From contig NC_092801.1 in NCBI RefSeq assembly GCF_918797505.1, positions 18,967,616 to 19,031,615 of the forward strand: a stretch of 64,000 nt of DNA, in the 5' to 3' direction. The translations under genes and the position numbers were made by a program. Under the pieces are notes generated by a model that was given only the letters and a program-made list of their open reading frames with translations, was not told where the DNA came from and searched no databases. Below, piece after piece: positions 54,025 through 63,866 of this stretch (position 1 is its first letter; every line of letters starts with the position of its first letter). Source of the DNA: Bemisia tabaci (Eukaryota; Arthropoda; Insecta; Hemiptera; Aleyrodidae).

Positions 54025-54523
54025 ATGGAGATGTTGCATGTGTGAGAAATTTGCGATTTGACCATTGATTCTTATGTAAAAGTTCGCAAGAAAAACGATG
54101 GTGTCACCGGTTTTCTCTGAAATCATCTCCCAAGCTCAAAAAAAGCTCTCAAGTTGAGGCCAAAATGGAGAGGATATCCCACGCTATTCGAGAGCCCACC
54201 TCTACATCCAGACGAACTCTCCATGCAAAGATAGGTAGCAAAAACATTGACAGGGCTGCCACTTTATTTGGGGACTTTAAAACTGAAAATACGGCATCAC
54301 TGCTTATGTATTTGCTCCCTATCTTTGCATGGAGAGTTTGTCTTGATGTAGAGGTGGACTCTCAGGATAGCGTGGGATATCCCCTCCATTTTGGCCTCAA
54401 CTTGAGAGCCTTTTTGAGCTTGGGAGTGGATTTCAGAGAAAACCAGTGGCACCATCGTGTTTCTCGCGAACTTTTAAGATTCAACAGTCAAGTCGCAAAT
54501 TCCTCACACATGCAACACTCCAT
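54025..54523. mobile_element. ATGGAGATG-family hairpin (copy 3)
   Basis: ATGGAGATGTTGCATGTGTG to CACACATGCAACACTCCAT. Same order of blocks as 961-1473. A CT microsatellite follows at 54525-54541. Just upstream, TAGAGTACCTGTGTACG resembles the end of the foldback at 2772. Confidence 0.85.
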
Positions 54524-54808
54524 ACTCTCTCTCTCTCTCTGCCCTCTCTTTACGAAGGTACAATCTAAACCAAATTGATCCTAGTAGACTTTGGGAGGTA
54601 TGTAGGTATGAATTTTTCTCACTTCCTTAAAAATTTCTCCAAATTACTCGCGAATTCCAAACATTTCATGACCATTCAAGAAACTCCTCTATGGCCGGAC
54701 CAACTTGGCATCGCCGAGAAAGATGGAAGTTGTAGCGCAAGCGCAACGCAGCGAGCCGATTGATCAACAATCACATCATACCGGTTGTTTTGAAGTGCGT
54801 AAGCTACG

Positions 54809-55062
54809 CTGCCGTGATAAGTCAAAACGCCGTGTGAGCCTACAGGCGTTGCCAAGCTTCCTGTGACAAATCACGAATTCTCGGGGATATTATTGAATAT
54901 TCATCTTCCAAATTTTAGGGAAATCCCGTTCGTGATTTGATCTGAAGCCTCTAAAAATTTCAATGGAAAATATCGATAATTTCCTAAAAAAATGATTATT
55001 TTCTGCGAGTAAATTTGACAGCATTTGAATGTGCTTATGGCGTTTTTTCCTCAGGACGACAG
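54809..55062. mobile_element. CTGCCGTG-family MITE (full copy)
   Basis: CTGCCGTGATAAGTCAAAAC then GCCGTGTGAGCC at the left, GCTTATGGCGTTTTTTCC then TCAGGACGACAG at the right. 254 bp, interior AT-rich. Confidence 0.78.
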
Positions 55063-55519
55063 TACAAGCATGCTTTGCATAGTTGCAGCCCCGGCTCGGG
55101 GAACGGGGACCCCATAAGTCAACTGATGAAATGCAAGCCGGGGCGGTCATAAACCAGCCGGGCAGACCGCTAATGGAGTGAATAAATTGAGTAAATGCCT
55201 GTTTTAATCAAGTGGTATTTTCTTTGCATCTTCCACGGTGGTGTCCCTACCCTGTTCCGTCGTCGCGTTTGCTCCCGCTCTGTTTATTTCGCCAGGATTA
55301 GCTCCTGCTAATAAATGAAAATCGACGACGAGAAAAATTCTCATGCGATGAGCTGGATTCGATGTGACGTCAGAGATGGAAAATTTCCTGAAAATTACTC
55401 GCGGGAAATTTCATGGAATTTTTTGAAACTTTTGGGGATGCATTTGGAAGGCCAAAAAACTTGATTGGCCAAGAAAATGGCAGGACACTCGAAACTCTGA
55501 CTTCTGACTTTGATATTGC
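55063..55519. other. Unassigned
   Basis: No repeat termini or coding segment recognised. GGCTCGGGGAACGGGGACCC near 55093 is a GC-rich patch. Confidence 0.45.
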
Positions 55520-55665
55520 CACTGGAAAAAAGTCGCTTGGGTCTAGAGTCCATGTAATGCGGAAAAAATTGTCTGAAAAATTTGAAAGAAATATTCACAA
55601 TTTTCTCGGTAAAATCGGTTTTTATTGAAGGAAGAATGGCAACGTCTGAAATTTCATACAGAGCA
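55520..55665. mobile_element. CACTGG MITE left-end scrap and CTGCCGTG right-half scrap
   Basis: GCCACTGGAAAAAAGTCGCT then GGGTCTAGAGTCCA is the first 30 bp of CACTGG family A. It is followed by ATATTCACAATTTTCTCGGT and GGCAACGTCTGAAATTTCAT from the CTGCCGTG family. Confidence 0.6.
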
Positions 55666-55678
55666 GTTCTCCAACATT

Positions 55679-55923
55679 CTGCCGTCCTTAGAAAGAACGC
55701 CGTATGGATCTCTAAACGTCACCAGATTTTCTCTGTTAAAGTACGAATTTTCAGGGAGAATTGTGCGTACTTTTTCTTCAATTTCTCAGCGAATTGATTT
55801 TGCAATATGATCTAATTTTCTTAAAATTTCAAGAGAAAATATTCCGAACTCTCCTCAAAAAATAAATGTTTATCTGAGGAAATTGGACAATATTTGGATG
55901 TTCATATCGACGGTGTGGGTCAG
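55679..55923. mobile_element. CTGCCGTG-family MITE (full, diverged)
   Basis: CTGCCGTCCTTAGAAAGAAC then GCCGTATGG at the left. The right end is eroded (GTTCATATCGACGGTG). About 245 bp. Confidence 0.7.
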
Positions 55924-55934
55924 CAATTACATAA

Positions 55935-56400
55935 CTCGGTTTGTGACGTCGCAGACTTCCTGTCATACTTTTTTTTCAACGGAAAACTTCTCAACGGCAA
56001 TTCCTCAAAACTACCGTGATTTTTCTTCTCTTTGCGAAGAAAATTCTGCATAAACTTCAAGGAATGATGTCGATTTGTTCTCCTTAAAAAAAGTAAGGTA
56101 GAGGCGGAGATTTTCAGACACCGCAACGAGATATCGACGGTGAAACTACCAGACCACGTATCTTGGTTTGCGACGTTGCAGACTTTCTGGCATACTTTAT
56201 TTTTTATTGAAAAACTACTCATGGTCGATTCTTGAAAACTTCCGTGATTTTTCTTCTCCGTGCGGGGGAAAATTTACGAAAACTTCAAGGATTGATATTG
56301 CTTTGTTCTCCTTCAAAATAATTAAATGAGAGGTAGAGATTTTTAAAGACCGCTAACAAGATACGTGGTTTGGTAGTTTCACCGTCGATACATGATTGCG
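55935..56400. repeat. ~225-bp tandem pair with inverted subterminal blocks
   Basis: GGTTTGTGACGTCGCAGACT at about 55938 recurs as GGTTTGCGACGTTGCAGACT at about 56164. Both units continue with CGTGATTTTTCTTCTC and TTTGTTCTCCTT. GACGGTGAAACTACCAGACC in unit 1 is inverted as GGTAGTTTCACCGTCG after unit 2. Confidence 0.75.
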
Positions 56401-56445
56401 GACTTACGCCGTCAATATGGCGTTTTTCCTTAGCATAGCAGCACT
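56400..56445. mobile_element. CTGCCGTG-family right-end fragment
   Basis: GCCGTCAATATGGCGTTTTT then CCTTAGCATAGCAG is a short right terminus. Confidence 0.5.
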
Positions 56446-56797
56446 CTCGTCCCACCCATTTGCACACCATAGACGACGATAGGCGGGGTTTTCGAGTCAT
56501 TCCGTCTTGAGGAGATGATCATAACCTAGCAGAATTTTCTCTCGCGGAGGGGCATTCATTCGCGATTCGGGGAACCGGCCCTCGGTCCTAACTCACAATC
56601 AGTCCCAGTCCTGGACCAGGGCCCTGGATGCGGGGCTGATCCGCCTGATTGCGTCTTGCCGACCAGCCCCAGCATCCCGATTGCCGAATCGACCTTGATC
56701 GATGAACAGCATCGCTGAGATAGGGCGCCATCGCTGGAGGACTCTCGAAAATCGACCCGCTGACCGAGAGACGGGGGGTAGAGGGGGTCGCACAGTG
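56446..56797. other. Unassigned, GC-rich
   Basis: Minus-strand open frames of 76 and 93 codons (56588-56869) have no recognisable motif. No repeat ends seen. Confidence 0.4.
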
Positions 56798-57168
56798 CAC
56801 TGAAAAAAAATTCTCGGCGTTTTTACCAAGATCCGTCGGTACCTTTACCATCTCACTTTTTTTTACCAATTATTGGTAATTTTACCAAGACAGACTGGTA
56901 AGCTTACCTAAAAACCGGTATTTTTACTGTTTTTCTCAGGTAAGAATACCACTTTTATTGGTAATCAATTCCCGGTAACTTTGCCATTTTATCTCGGTAA
57001 TTCTACCACAGTCGATTAAAAATATTGGCGTTTTTACCGGGGTCCAGTAAAATTACCAATTCCATAAATGGTAATTTTACCAAGAAAAAACTGGGATCAA
57101 ATAGAACCCTGAATTCTTGGTAATTTTACCCTTTTCTTAGTAAATACGCCGAGATTTTTTTTTCAGTG
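56798..57168. mobile_element. CACTG-type MITE with a TGGTAATTTTACCA word core
   Basis: CACTGAAAAAAAATTCTCGG then CGTTTTTACCAAG at the left and CTTAGTAAATACGCCGAG then TTTTTTTTTCAGTG at the right, flanked by TG on both sides (56796-56797 and 57169-57170). The interior is mostly small palindromes of GGTAATTTTACC type. 371 bp. A 2-bp duplication with CACTG ends again fits CMC. Confidence 0.88.
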
Positions 57169-57171
57169 TGG

Positions 57172-57245
57172 ATTGAGGCATGAAATACGGGAACCGATCA
57201 GAAATGGATTCGCGTTGTCTTTACTCTCAGTATAAAGGGACTCCA
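57172..57245. mobile_element. hAT-type MITE (TAGAGTCCC family), right-end fragment
   Basis: ATACGGGAACCGATCAGAAA then GGATTCGCGTTGTCTTTACT and CAGTATAAAGGGACTCCA matches the right end of 58551-58861. The left portion is lost. Confidence 0.78.
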
Positions 57246-57548
57246 GAGCCAATCAGAGAGGTCGGACGTATTTTTGATTGAAACTACATATTATGATGTT
57301 CGTTTCGTCACATTTTAAGTTTTAATGGGTACTCCTAGTATAAATTTCACGAGGAAACCAATGGATTCACCTTTAGAACCACAAAATCCTCTCCATTCTA
57401 ATAAAATCATTTTTAGCTCGATGGACGCGGTGAGGAAGGGGAGTTCAAAGGTCAGAGTCTTAATAGAGTGGGTCTTTACTTTTAGAGGCCTTTGTTTAGC
57501 CATGGATAGCTGAATGTGGCCCTGTCACGGTCGACTACCAAAAAAGGA
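57246..57548. other. Unassigned
   Basis: No recognisable repeat or coding feature. Overlapping 62-codon frames on both strands are uninformative. Confidence 0.45.
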
Positions 57549-57965
57549 ATAAAAATTCAGAGTAAGGAGAAAGCCATTAAGAATATCGTTTGGCGGGAAA
57601 TTTTTCTTTGAAACATCATTTTGTTATTCAATTAAAATTATTCACTGGAAAAAAAAAACACATTGGATCTAGAGTCTAGACTCTTAAAAACATCGACAAG
57701 AAAAAATACTCTTGATTCAATCAGATTTAAGCCTAAATCAAGAACCAAGCCTATTAATTTGAGCGGATTTCCTTCTGATTTAAGCTTAAATCTGATTGAA
57801 TCAAGAGTCCTTTCTCTTGTCAATGTTTTCAAGAGTCTGGACTCTAGATCCAATGTGTCTTTTTTCCAGTGAATAAAAATTTAGAGTAAGGAGAGGGCCA
57901 TTAAGAATATCGTCTGTCGGGAAATTCTTTTTGAAACATCGTTTTGTTATTCAATTAAAACTATT
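57549..57965. repeat. 94-bp direct duplication flanking a CACTGG MITE
   Basis: AATAAAAATTCAGAGTAAGG onward (57549-57642) recurs at 57872-57965 with about nine differences. The left copy touches the first base of the MITE and the right copy starts on the base after its last. Confidence 0.92.
57643..57871. mobile_element. Hairpin MITE, CACTGG family A (copy 10)
   Basis: CACTGGAAAAAAAAACAC to TTTTTTCCAGTG, complete. It lies between two 94-bp host duplicates, and no simple 2-bp duplication is apparent. Both strands are open for about 70 codons. Confidence 0.9.
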
Positions 57966-58386
57966 TGCTCGGAAACCGCCAATGGGCGATTTCGACGCTT
58001 TCGGAGGCCGCGGCGGCCTATGAGGGTGCACTGCGCCCCGGGGGTTGGGCCGCGTAGCGACCAGGGGAAGAGTCCCTAGTTTTGTATAAACAGAGTTATA
58101 AGCTTTTGGAGTTTCCAAAGTTTGTCCGAGCTCTCGAATTGACTGGATCCACTGTGGGTCGGGCCCGAGATTCTTGCCAACCGGTGGAATGTTGTAATGG
58201 GGCGGGGGGGTCGGGGGGCTTCCTGTTTGGTGATGGCGAGCACGGCCCGGGAGATGTTCTGCCGGGAATCGGGCTCCTCAACGAGAAGAATAGACGGATA
58301 TCCGTCGATTGCGGCGTTGTCGGGTCGGGGAGGTTGCTCAACATTCCGCCGCGCTGGACGAGAGGATGGATCTTCTTCGATAGTGC
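57966..58386. other. Unassigned, GC-rich
   Basis: Open frames on both strands around 58076-58429 (80-117 codons) include a Pro/Arg-rich minus-strand frame. I recognise no family and cannot choose a strand. Confidence 0.3.
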
Positions 58387-59030
58387 TTCGATCCGTCGTT
58401 TGGCTCATAGTAGTAGAACATAACCTCAAACAAGAATTCTAGGATTTAAGTAGGAAAAGTTGGAAGTGAGAAAATTCCTCAAAGTGTCCCTCTTCATTGC
58501 CATTTCATACTAACAAGAGTCAAGAATGTATCACAAGAAACCGTTCCCTCTAGAGTCCTTTTGAACTGAGAGTCGCGACAACACCCCTCATGGAGTCACA
58601 AAAGGGAATAAAGATTACACAAATTGAACGTTTTTCGTAATCTTTGATCAGCCCATTCCCAAATTCCTTGCTCCGTTCCTTCTCTCATTCCGTTTGTTCC
58701 TTGCCGAACCCGTAATTCCCTGGTCTATTCCAGATTATAATCTTTGCAATCGGTGAAAATGTAATCTTTATTCCCGTTCGTGACACTGTGGAGGCCTAAA
58801 ATACGAGAACCAATCAGAAATGGATTCACATTGTCTTGACTTTCAGTATAAAGGGACTCTAGTTCGATCCGTCGTTTGGTTCATTTCATAATAGTAGAAC
58901 ATAACCTCAAACAAAAATTCTAGGATTTAAGTAGGAAAAGTTGGAAATGAGGAAATTCCTAAAAATTCCCTCTTCATTGCCATTTCATACTCACAAGTAT
59001 CAAAAATGCATCACAAGAAACCCGTTCCCA
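58387..59030. repeat. ~165-bp direct duplication flanking a hAT MITE
   Basis: TTCGATCCGTCGTTTGG and the next 145 bp (58387-58550) recur at 58863-59030, sharing GTAGAACATAACCTCAAACA, AGGATTTAAGTAGGAAAAGT and CTTCATTGCCATTTCATACT. The hAT MITE 58551-58861 sits at the junction. The left copy touches it, and one base separates it from the right copy. Confidence 0.92.
58551..58861. mobile_element. hAT-type MITE (TAGAGTCCC family)
   Basis: TAGAGTCCTTTTGAACTGAG to CAGTATAAAGGGACTCTA. The 8 bases at each side (GTTCCCTC and GTTCGATC) match at 6 of 8, weak for a duplication. Internal AAAGGGAATAAAGATTACAC pairs with GTAATCTTTATTCCC. Confidence 0.9.
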
Positions 59031-59125
59031 CGGATTACTCGATTGCCTTTTGAAGCTATGTTTACATGTTGAACCAAGCGCTGTCGATACAATCTCACCT
59101 GTTTGATGTATTGAATAGGATCTAT

Positions 59126-59340
59126 CGCCGTGATAAGGAAGAACGCTGTAAGAGCCGTTGGACATTACCAAATTTCTGTCAATAAGGTAACAATTTTCGG
59201 AGGAGGTTGCTATGTTTTTCTTCTAATTTTTTACAGACTGTGTCTGCGATTAAATCTAAAATACCCGACATTTTTAAGGAAACATAATCGTAACTTCCCT
59301 TAAGAATTAATTTTTTCCAGGAAAATTTGGCAACGTCTCG
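59126..59340. mobile_element. CTGCCGTG-family MITE, right-truncated
   Basis: CGCCGTGATAAGGAAGAACG then CTGTAAGAGCC at the left and AAATTTGGCAACGTCTC at the right. The final 30 bp are replaced by the next repeat at 59341. Confidence 0.72.
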
Positions 59341-59680
59341 CTTCCACCAATGGGATCCCTTTATTTTCCCTTTGTCATCTATATATTCTTTCTGTTAATC
59401 AACTTCAACAATTAGCCCGCAGGGCGTTGTCACTTCATGAAATGGTTTACTTTTCTACGTAGCGTTTAAGTCTCCATGCAATCTTTTGGACAGGTATCCA
59501 GGCAAGCTATACACCGGGGTGATGGTGCCTAAGTCAATCATTCACCATTAACTTCCGAACCTGTGCGCGGGCTGATTACTGAAATTTATAGACATAGTAA
59601 TGTATAGACAAAGAAAACGACGGGACTACAGCGATCCCTATTGGTGATCCCATCTGGTAATAGTTATTGCCAAAGAGAAA
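59341..59680. mobile_element. GCGGGCTGATTATTG-family ends, separated
   Basis: A right-end portion (59341-59422, CCACCAATGGGATCCC to TTAGCCCGCAGG) precedes a left-end portion (59563-59680, GCGGGCTGATTACTGAAA to CCCTATTGGTGATCCC). They are head-to-head halves, probably two truncated copies. Confidence 0.65.
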
Positions 59681-60020
59681 TAATAGACCAACATAGTCGT
59701 TCAAAGTTTAAAAAATTTGCTATAGCGGAGCCAAGGCATCAAAATTAAACCTACCTGATTTTCATATCGCAAAGATTGTAGTGGTAAAGTTTAGTGTGCG
59801 ACTCACGTAGACTATTGTAGTTTCATGAGTGTGAGGTTTGAACTCACGCGTCAATAAACATTAAATATCTTAGTTAAGATTTGACATCGGTGATTTTCGC
59901 CGCGCGAATCGTGTTTTACGTGAAATTTTGGTTAGGAAATATTTATCAGAATACTCAAATTCGAACCTTGTTTAGTGGTCCATTCCAAATCGTCAGACTA
60001 GAGATAGGTCTTTTTACCAA
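59681..60020. other. Unassigned, AT-rich
   Basis: No repeat ends or coding segments recognised. Confidence 0.5.
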
Positions 60021-60525
60021 CAATAGAGAATTTGCAGGTGTCTAAAATTTGATGAATTTCGTGCTCAAGTGGAAATTGCTAAGTGAACTGATCACGAGGA
60101 TACCCTTTGTCCATGAATTGAACAATTATTGGAGAGGATATGACAAAATGATCTAATCTGCTAAAATACATGTGTTTCAATGGGAAATGCCGCCAGATGA
60201 CGTCACTAAGTGGTGCATTTTCTCACTTTTATTTAAATAGATTTTTATACTATTTCCCATATCAGAAAAAACTTATAAAAAATACTCAGTGGCGTGGCGT
60301 GCATTGCGATGTATCGATTGTTATGTCACTTACACCTATGGTAAAGAATCGATTATTAAGGTGCTCGCTGCGAACACCCTGTTTATCGATCCTTTTCCAT
60401 AGGCTTAAATGGCATAACAATCGATACATCGTAAAGCACGCCACGCCACTGAAAATACTGTGAAATCAGCTCTTTCAGCACTCTCAGATGAAGCAATAAA
60501 AAATTTGTATGCAAATTCTCGATTG
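60021..60525. mobile_element. R1 repeat copy 3, interrupted by a hAT MITE
   Basis: CAATAGAGAATTTGCAGGTG to GCAAATTCTCGATTG. Aligns to the other R1 copies across the hAT insertion. The conserved word GCCAGATGACGTCACTAAG is present. Confidence 0.83.
60287..60450. mobile_element. hAT-type MITE (CAGTGGCGTGGCGTGC), 8-bp duplication
   Basis: CAGTGGCGTGGCGTGCATTG to GCACGCCACGCCACTG, flanked by exact AAAATACT (60279-60286 and 60451-60458). The uninvaded R1 copy at 14479 has AGAAATACTGCAAAATC, with a single copy of the octamer region. Confidence 0.95.
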
Positions 60526-60571
60526 TAGATTTCGAGTTGCGCCTCTTCATGTCGAGGTGCATCGAAAGATA

Positions 60572-60800
60572 CACTGGAAAAAAAAAACACATTGGATCTA
60601 GAGTCCAGACTCCTAAAAACATCGACAAGAAAAAATTCTCTTGATTCAATCAGATTTAAGCTTAAATCAAGGACCAAGCCTCTTAATTTGAGCGGATTTC
60701 CTTTTGATTTCAGCTTAAATCTGATTGAATCAAGACTCCTTTTTCTTGTCAATATTTTCAAGAGTCTGGACTCTAGATCCAATGTTTTTTTTTTCCAGTG
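60572..60800. mobile_element. Hairpin MITE, CACTGG family A (copy 11)
   Basis: CACTGGAAAAAAAAAACAC to TTTTTTCCAGTG, flanked by TA on both sides. Well-preserved copy; the recurrent family peptide starting MDLESRLLKT is open on both strands. Confidence 0.92.
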
Positions 60801-61279
60801 TACCCGAACGAACGGCGAAAAGCAAACGCTGAAAAAATAGGGAGAATGTGAAAAACGGCGACGGGAACAATGTTAAATGTCCGATCGAATTTCTTCGAAA
60901 ATTCCATCCCGGAGAACTGCCCAAGCTCGGAGCGGACTCGGCGAAAAATGTGCTCTCTACATTTTTGCATTTTAATGAGGGGGCTTTCGAGTGCGCCTTT
61001 CGGGAGGGCTCTTTATGAGCCTGCACCACTGCCGCTGCACATTTTTGCGGTCTGCATTTGCATCTCTGTCACAATTTCTCATTTCATTTTTTTTTTATTC
61101 CTCCGCTGATTTATTTTATTTCTATTTTTACGTCCTTATTTATCTGTTTTCTTTTTCTCCCCCTCGTTTGTCTGGATGTTTCGTGTCATAGAACACGTGC
61201 GGATGAGTCGGCCGTTCTGTTTCAGTGTTGCAGACCTCTCTTTCCACCCTCGCTGTTGCACTGACTTAAGAACGTATAA
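60801..61279. other. Unassigned, T-rich near 61085-61165
   Basis: Open frames in this interval follow T-rich composition. No repeat termini or gene recognised. Confidence 0.45.
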
Positions 61280-61864
61280 CTGCAATTGAATCAGTGAGTT
61301 CGAAAACACACCAACTCGGAAAAAAATTGTTCAGTAAACACCTAAAATTGCGCAGCGGCCGAAGAAGTTAGTTTAAGATAAACCTTTGATGCCAAAGGAC
61401 AAGTACATAGAGACTTTGTAAAGCACCAAGTTGAAATCGATACACCATGCTTGATGACAGAGCGTTTAAAAATTTCCGAGCTGGTGTGTTTTCGTTCTTA
61501 CCGACTTTTAGATACTGATTTTTCATAGTCTGCCCTGAAAAAAGTATATTTTTCGACCTGTATAACGCTCGAATATTTATATAACTTGTTGGTACAAGGT
61601 ATACTGAACCGAAAAAAGGAAACCGCAAAATCGGATGGTCACCCGTTTTCCTTGAAATGGCCAAAAATTGGCACTTTCAATGAAATATTTCAATTTTTCC
61701 CTTTTCCCGTCGCTGCTATTTCGAGCACTTTCGATTGCATGCAATTTCGAAATTTCCTTTTGCGTGCAGATGCTTCTATCCATAAGTGTTACTAAACTGT
61801 AAAAAAGTGAAAATCGAAAAAAACCTGAGTTGGTGTGTTTTCAAACTCGCTGATTCAATTTCAG
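61280..61864. mobile_element. MITE with AATTGAATCAGTGAGTTC ends
   Basis: CTGCAATTGAATCAGTGAGT then TCGAAAACACACCAACTCG pairs with GAGTTGGTGTGTTTTCAAAC then TCGCTGATTCAATTTCAG. A third GGTGTGTTTTCG word lies at about 61484. 585 bp, interior unassigned. Confidence 0.75.
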
Positions 61865-61887
61865 GTACGCCCTACTGTTCGTATATA

Positions 61888-62461
61888 CTGCCGAGCTAAG
61901 GAAAAACGCCGTATGAGGCCTCAGGCGTTGCCAAATTTTCGTTGGTAAATCAATAATTTTCAGGAAAATATGCAAATATTTTCTTCCAATTTTTCAGGTA
62001 ATTTCGTTTGCAATTTTACCAAAAGTTCTTGAAAATTACAGTGCTGCCATTTCCCTGAATTAATTCCGAAATTCGGAACTTTTAAAATAATCGGAACTTA
62101 TCCCGGGATCTTCTGAATCCCCGGAATTTTCAGCTATTTGCGGAATTTCCTCAAAGTTTGCGGTTGTTCGCCAGTTTGACCATATTTGGTCAAATTGAGA
62201 GACTTTTTGATCAAATTTGACGATCTGCGGAACTGCATCATGGCGTATTTCGGAATTTTTCCCCAGAATTTTTGAAAAAATCAGAATTTTCTCGGAACTT
62301 TGGGAAATCGGAATTATTTTGGAATCTTTTGATAAAATAAAATGGCAGCACTGAAAAATTACTCGGAAAAATAATCATAACTTTACTCAAAAATGAACAT
62401 TTCACGAGGGGGTTTTAGCAACTCTCGAATGTTCAGATGGCGTTTTTCCTTAGCACGGCAG
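61888..62461. mobile_element. CTGCCGTG-family MITE, split by a hAT MITE
   Basis: CTGCCGAGCTAAGGAAAAAC then GCCGTATGAGGCC at the left and GATGGCGTTTTTCCTTAGCA then CGGCAG at the right. Without the insertion the length is about 251 bp, as in intact copies. Confidence 0.88.
62039..62353. mobile_element. hAT-type MITE with CAGTGCTGCCATTT ends and word core
   Basis: CAGTGCTGCCATTTCCCTGA to AAATGGCAGCACTG, flanked by GAAAATTA and AAAAATTA (7 of 8). The interior is full of GGAATTTTC, TCGGAAC and GGTCAAATTGA words. Related in end sequence to 52623-52846. Confidence 0.9.
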
Positions 62462-62691
62462 CATGCTTTTATTGCATGCTTTTCTACGCCACACGCGTAA
62501 ATTGACCTATGCTCTTTCGTTAGAGGTTTCAAATATATGTGTGTGGGATGATACATGTTTGCTTTTTCCTCCATTTGCTTCGTAATACAGGGACTTTGAG
62601 AAGTCTCGATGTTCATATGTGAAAGTGCAGAAACGACCTCGTTGCAAAACTCCGATGGTGATTTTGGTTAGCCAGTGGAGAACATTTTTTG

Positions 62692-62963
62692 CACTTTACG
62701 GTAAAGAAAAAGGCCGTATGAAAATCCAAGAGTTGCCAAACTTCCTCTCACAATATATTTATCTCGAAGAAAAGTCATGAGTACTTTTCCTTGAAAATTT
62801 TCGACACTTTAAATCAAATCACGAATAAAATTCTCTAACTAATTGAGAAATATACACGAATTTTCCCAAAAACGTGTGATTTCGCTACAAAATTGTGCCA
62901 ATCTTCAGATTCTAAATTAAACCAAGGTGTCAAGAATATACTGAAATGAACGTTCTTCCGCAG
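62692..62963. mobile_element. CTGCCGTG-family MITE (degraded copy)
   Basis: GTAAAGAAAAAGGCCGTATG then AAAATCCAAGAGTTGCC at the left and GAACGTTCTTCCGCAG at the right. Interior typical of the family. Confidence 0.6.
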
Positions 62964-62984
62964 AAATAAGTAAATTCATGCAGA

Positions 62985-63100
62985 AACTGAGTCAAGTAGT
63001 GATTTACAGACGACAGGTTGTGACAACTGTAATAATACCTCACTCTGGATAAATTGAATTCATAGGTTGGCTGCCCCTTTAGGTCCAAAATGCTTCATGA
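62985..63100. repeat. Dispersed repeat fragment shared with 2430-2540
   Basis: See the matching blocks GGTTGTGACAA, CTCTGGATAAA and GGCTGCCCC. Orientation is the same as at 2430. Confidence 0.55.
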
Positions 63101-63110
63101 CCTAACCTTA

Positions 63111-63541
63111 AAATTACCGATATGCCCGTGCTCTCTCAGTGCCCAAAAAATAGGGGCGCTTTGTTTTGGTTTTTAGGATGGGAGGGAGGGGGCCATCGCC
63201 AAATTTTGACGGCTATCACCGGGTTATCACCAACCACAGTTGCTGCCAACCTCACTACACCTAAGCTAATTTTGTTCGAAAATAGCACACGATAAGCCGT
63301 AAAACTATGTAAATACGTTGTGATAATGCACTTGAGTAAAGTTCTCGATGCTCTATGCAAATAAAACTACATTTTGAGTAATTGTGCTTACAGTTACTTT
63401 CAGCGTCCGCCATTTTTGGGACCGAAAAGGCTCTAATCAGTCTAAGATGGCTGAGCCAATCAGAGGTGGTAACCTCATAGCGGCCATACTGCATACTCTT
63501 CCTATAAAGGTAATCCATGCCAGGCTCGGGCCATGTAGAGT
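63111..63541. other. Unassigned
   Basis: Contains short open frames without recognisable features and CAGCGTCCGCCATTTTTGGG near 63401. No repeat ends found. Confidence 0.45.
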
Positions 63542-63549
63542 CGGGCCGC

Positions 63550-63866
63550 TAGAGTCCCTTTATGAAAGTTAAGACAACACCCATGGAATTACAAACGGGA
63601 AAAACGGGAATAAAGATTACACAAGTTGAACGTCTATTGTATTCTTCTATCGGCTCATTTTCAAATTTCTTTCTTCGTTCCTTCTCTCACTCCGTTTGTT
63701 CCTTTTCAAACCCGTTATTCCCCGGTCCATTCTACATAATATAATCTTTGCAATCGGTGAAAATGTAATCTTCATTCCTGTTTGTGACACTGTGGAGGCC
63801 TAAAACACGGGAACCAATCAGAAATGGATTCACGTTGTCTCAACTTTGAGCATGAAAGGGACTTCT
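63550..63866. mobile_element. hAT-type MITE (TAGAGTCCC family), 8-bp duplication
   Basis: TAGAGTCCCTTTATGAAAGT to GAGCATGAAAGGGACTTCT, flanked by CGGGCCGC and GGGGCCGC (7 of 8). Interior collinear with 58551-58861. Confidence 0.88.
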
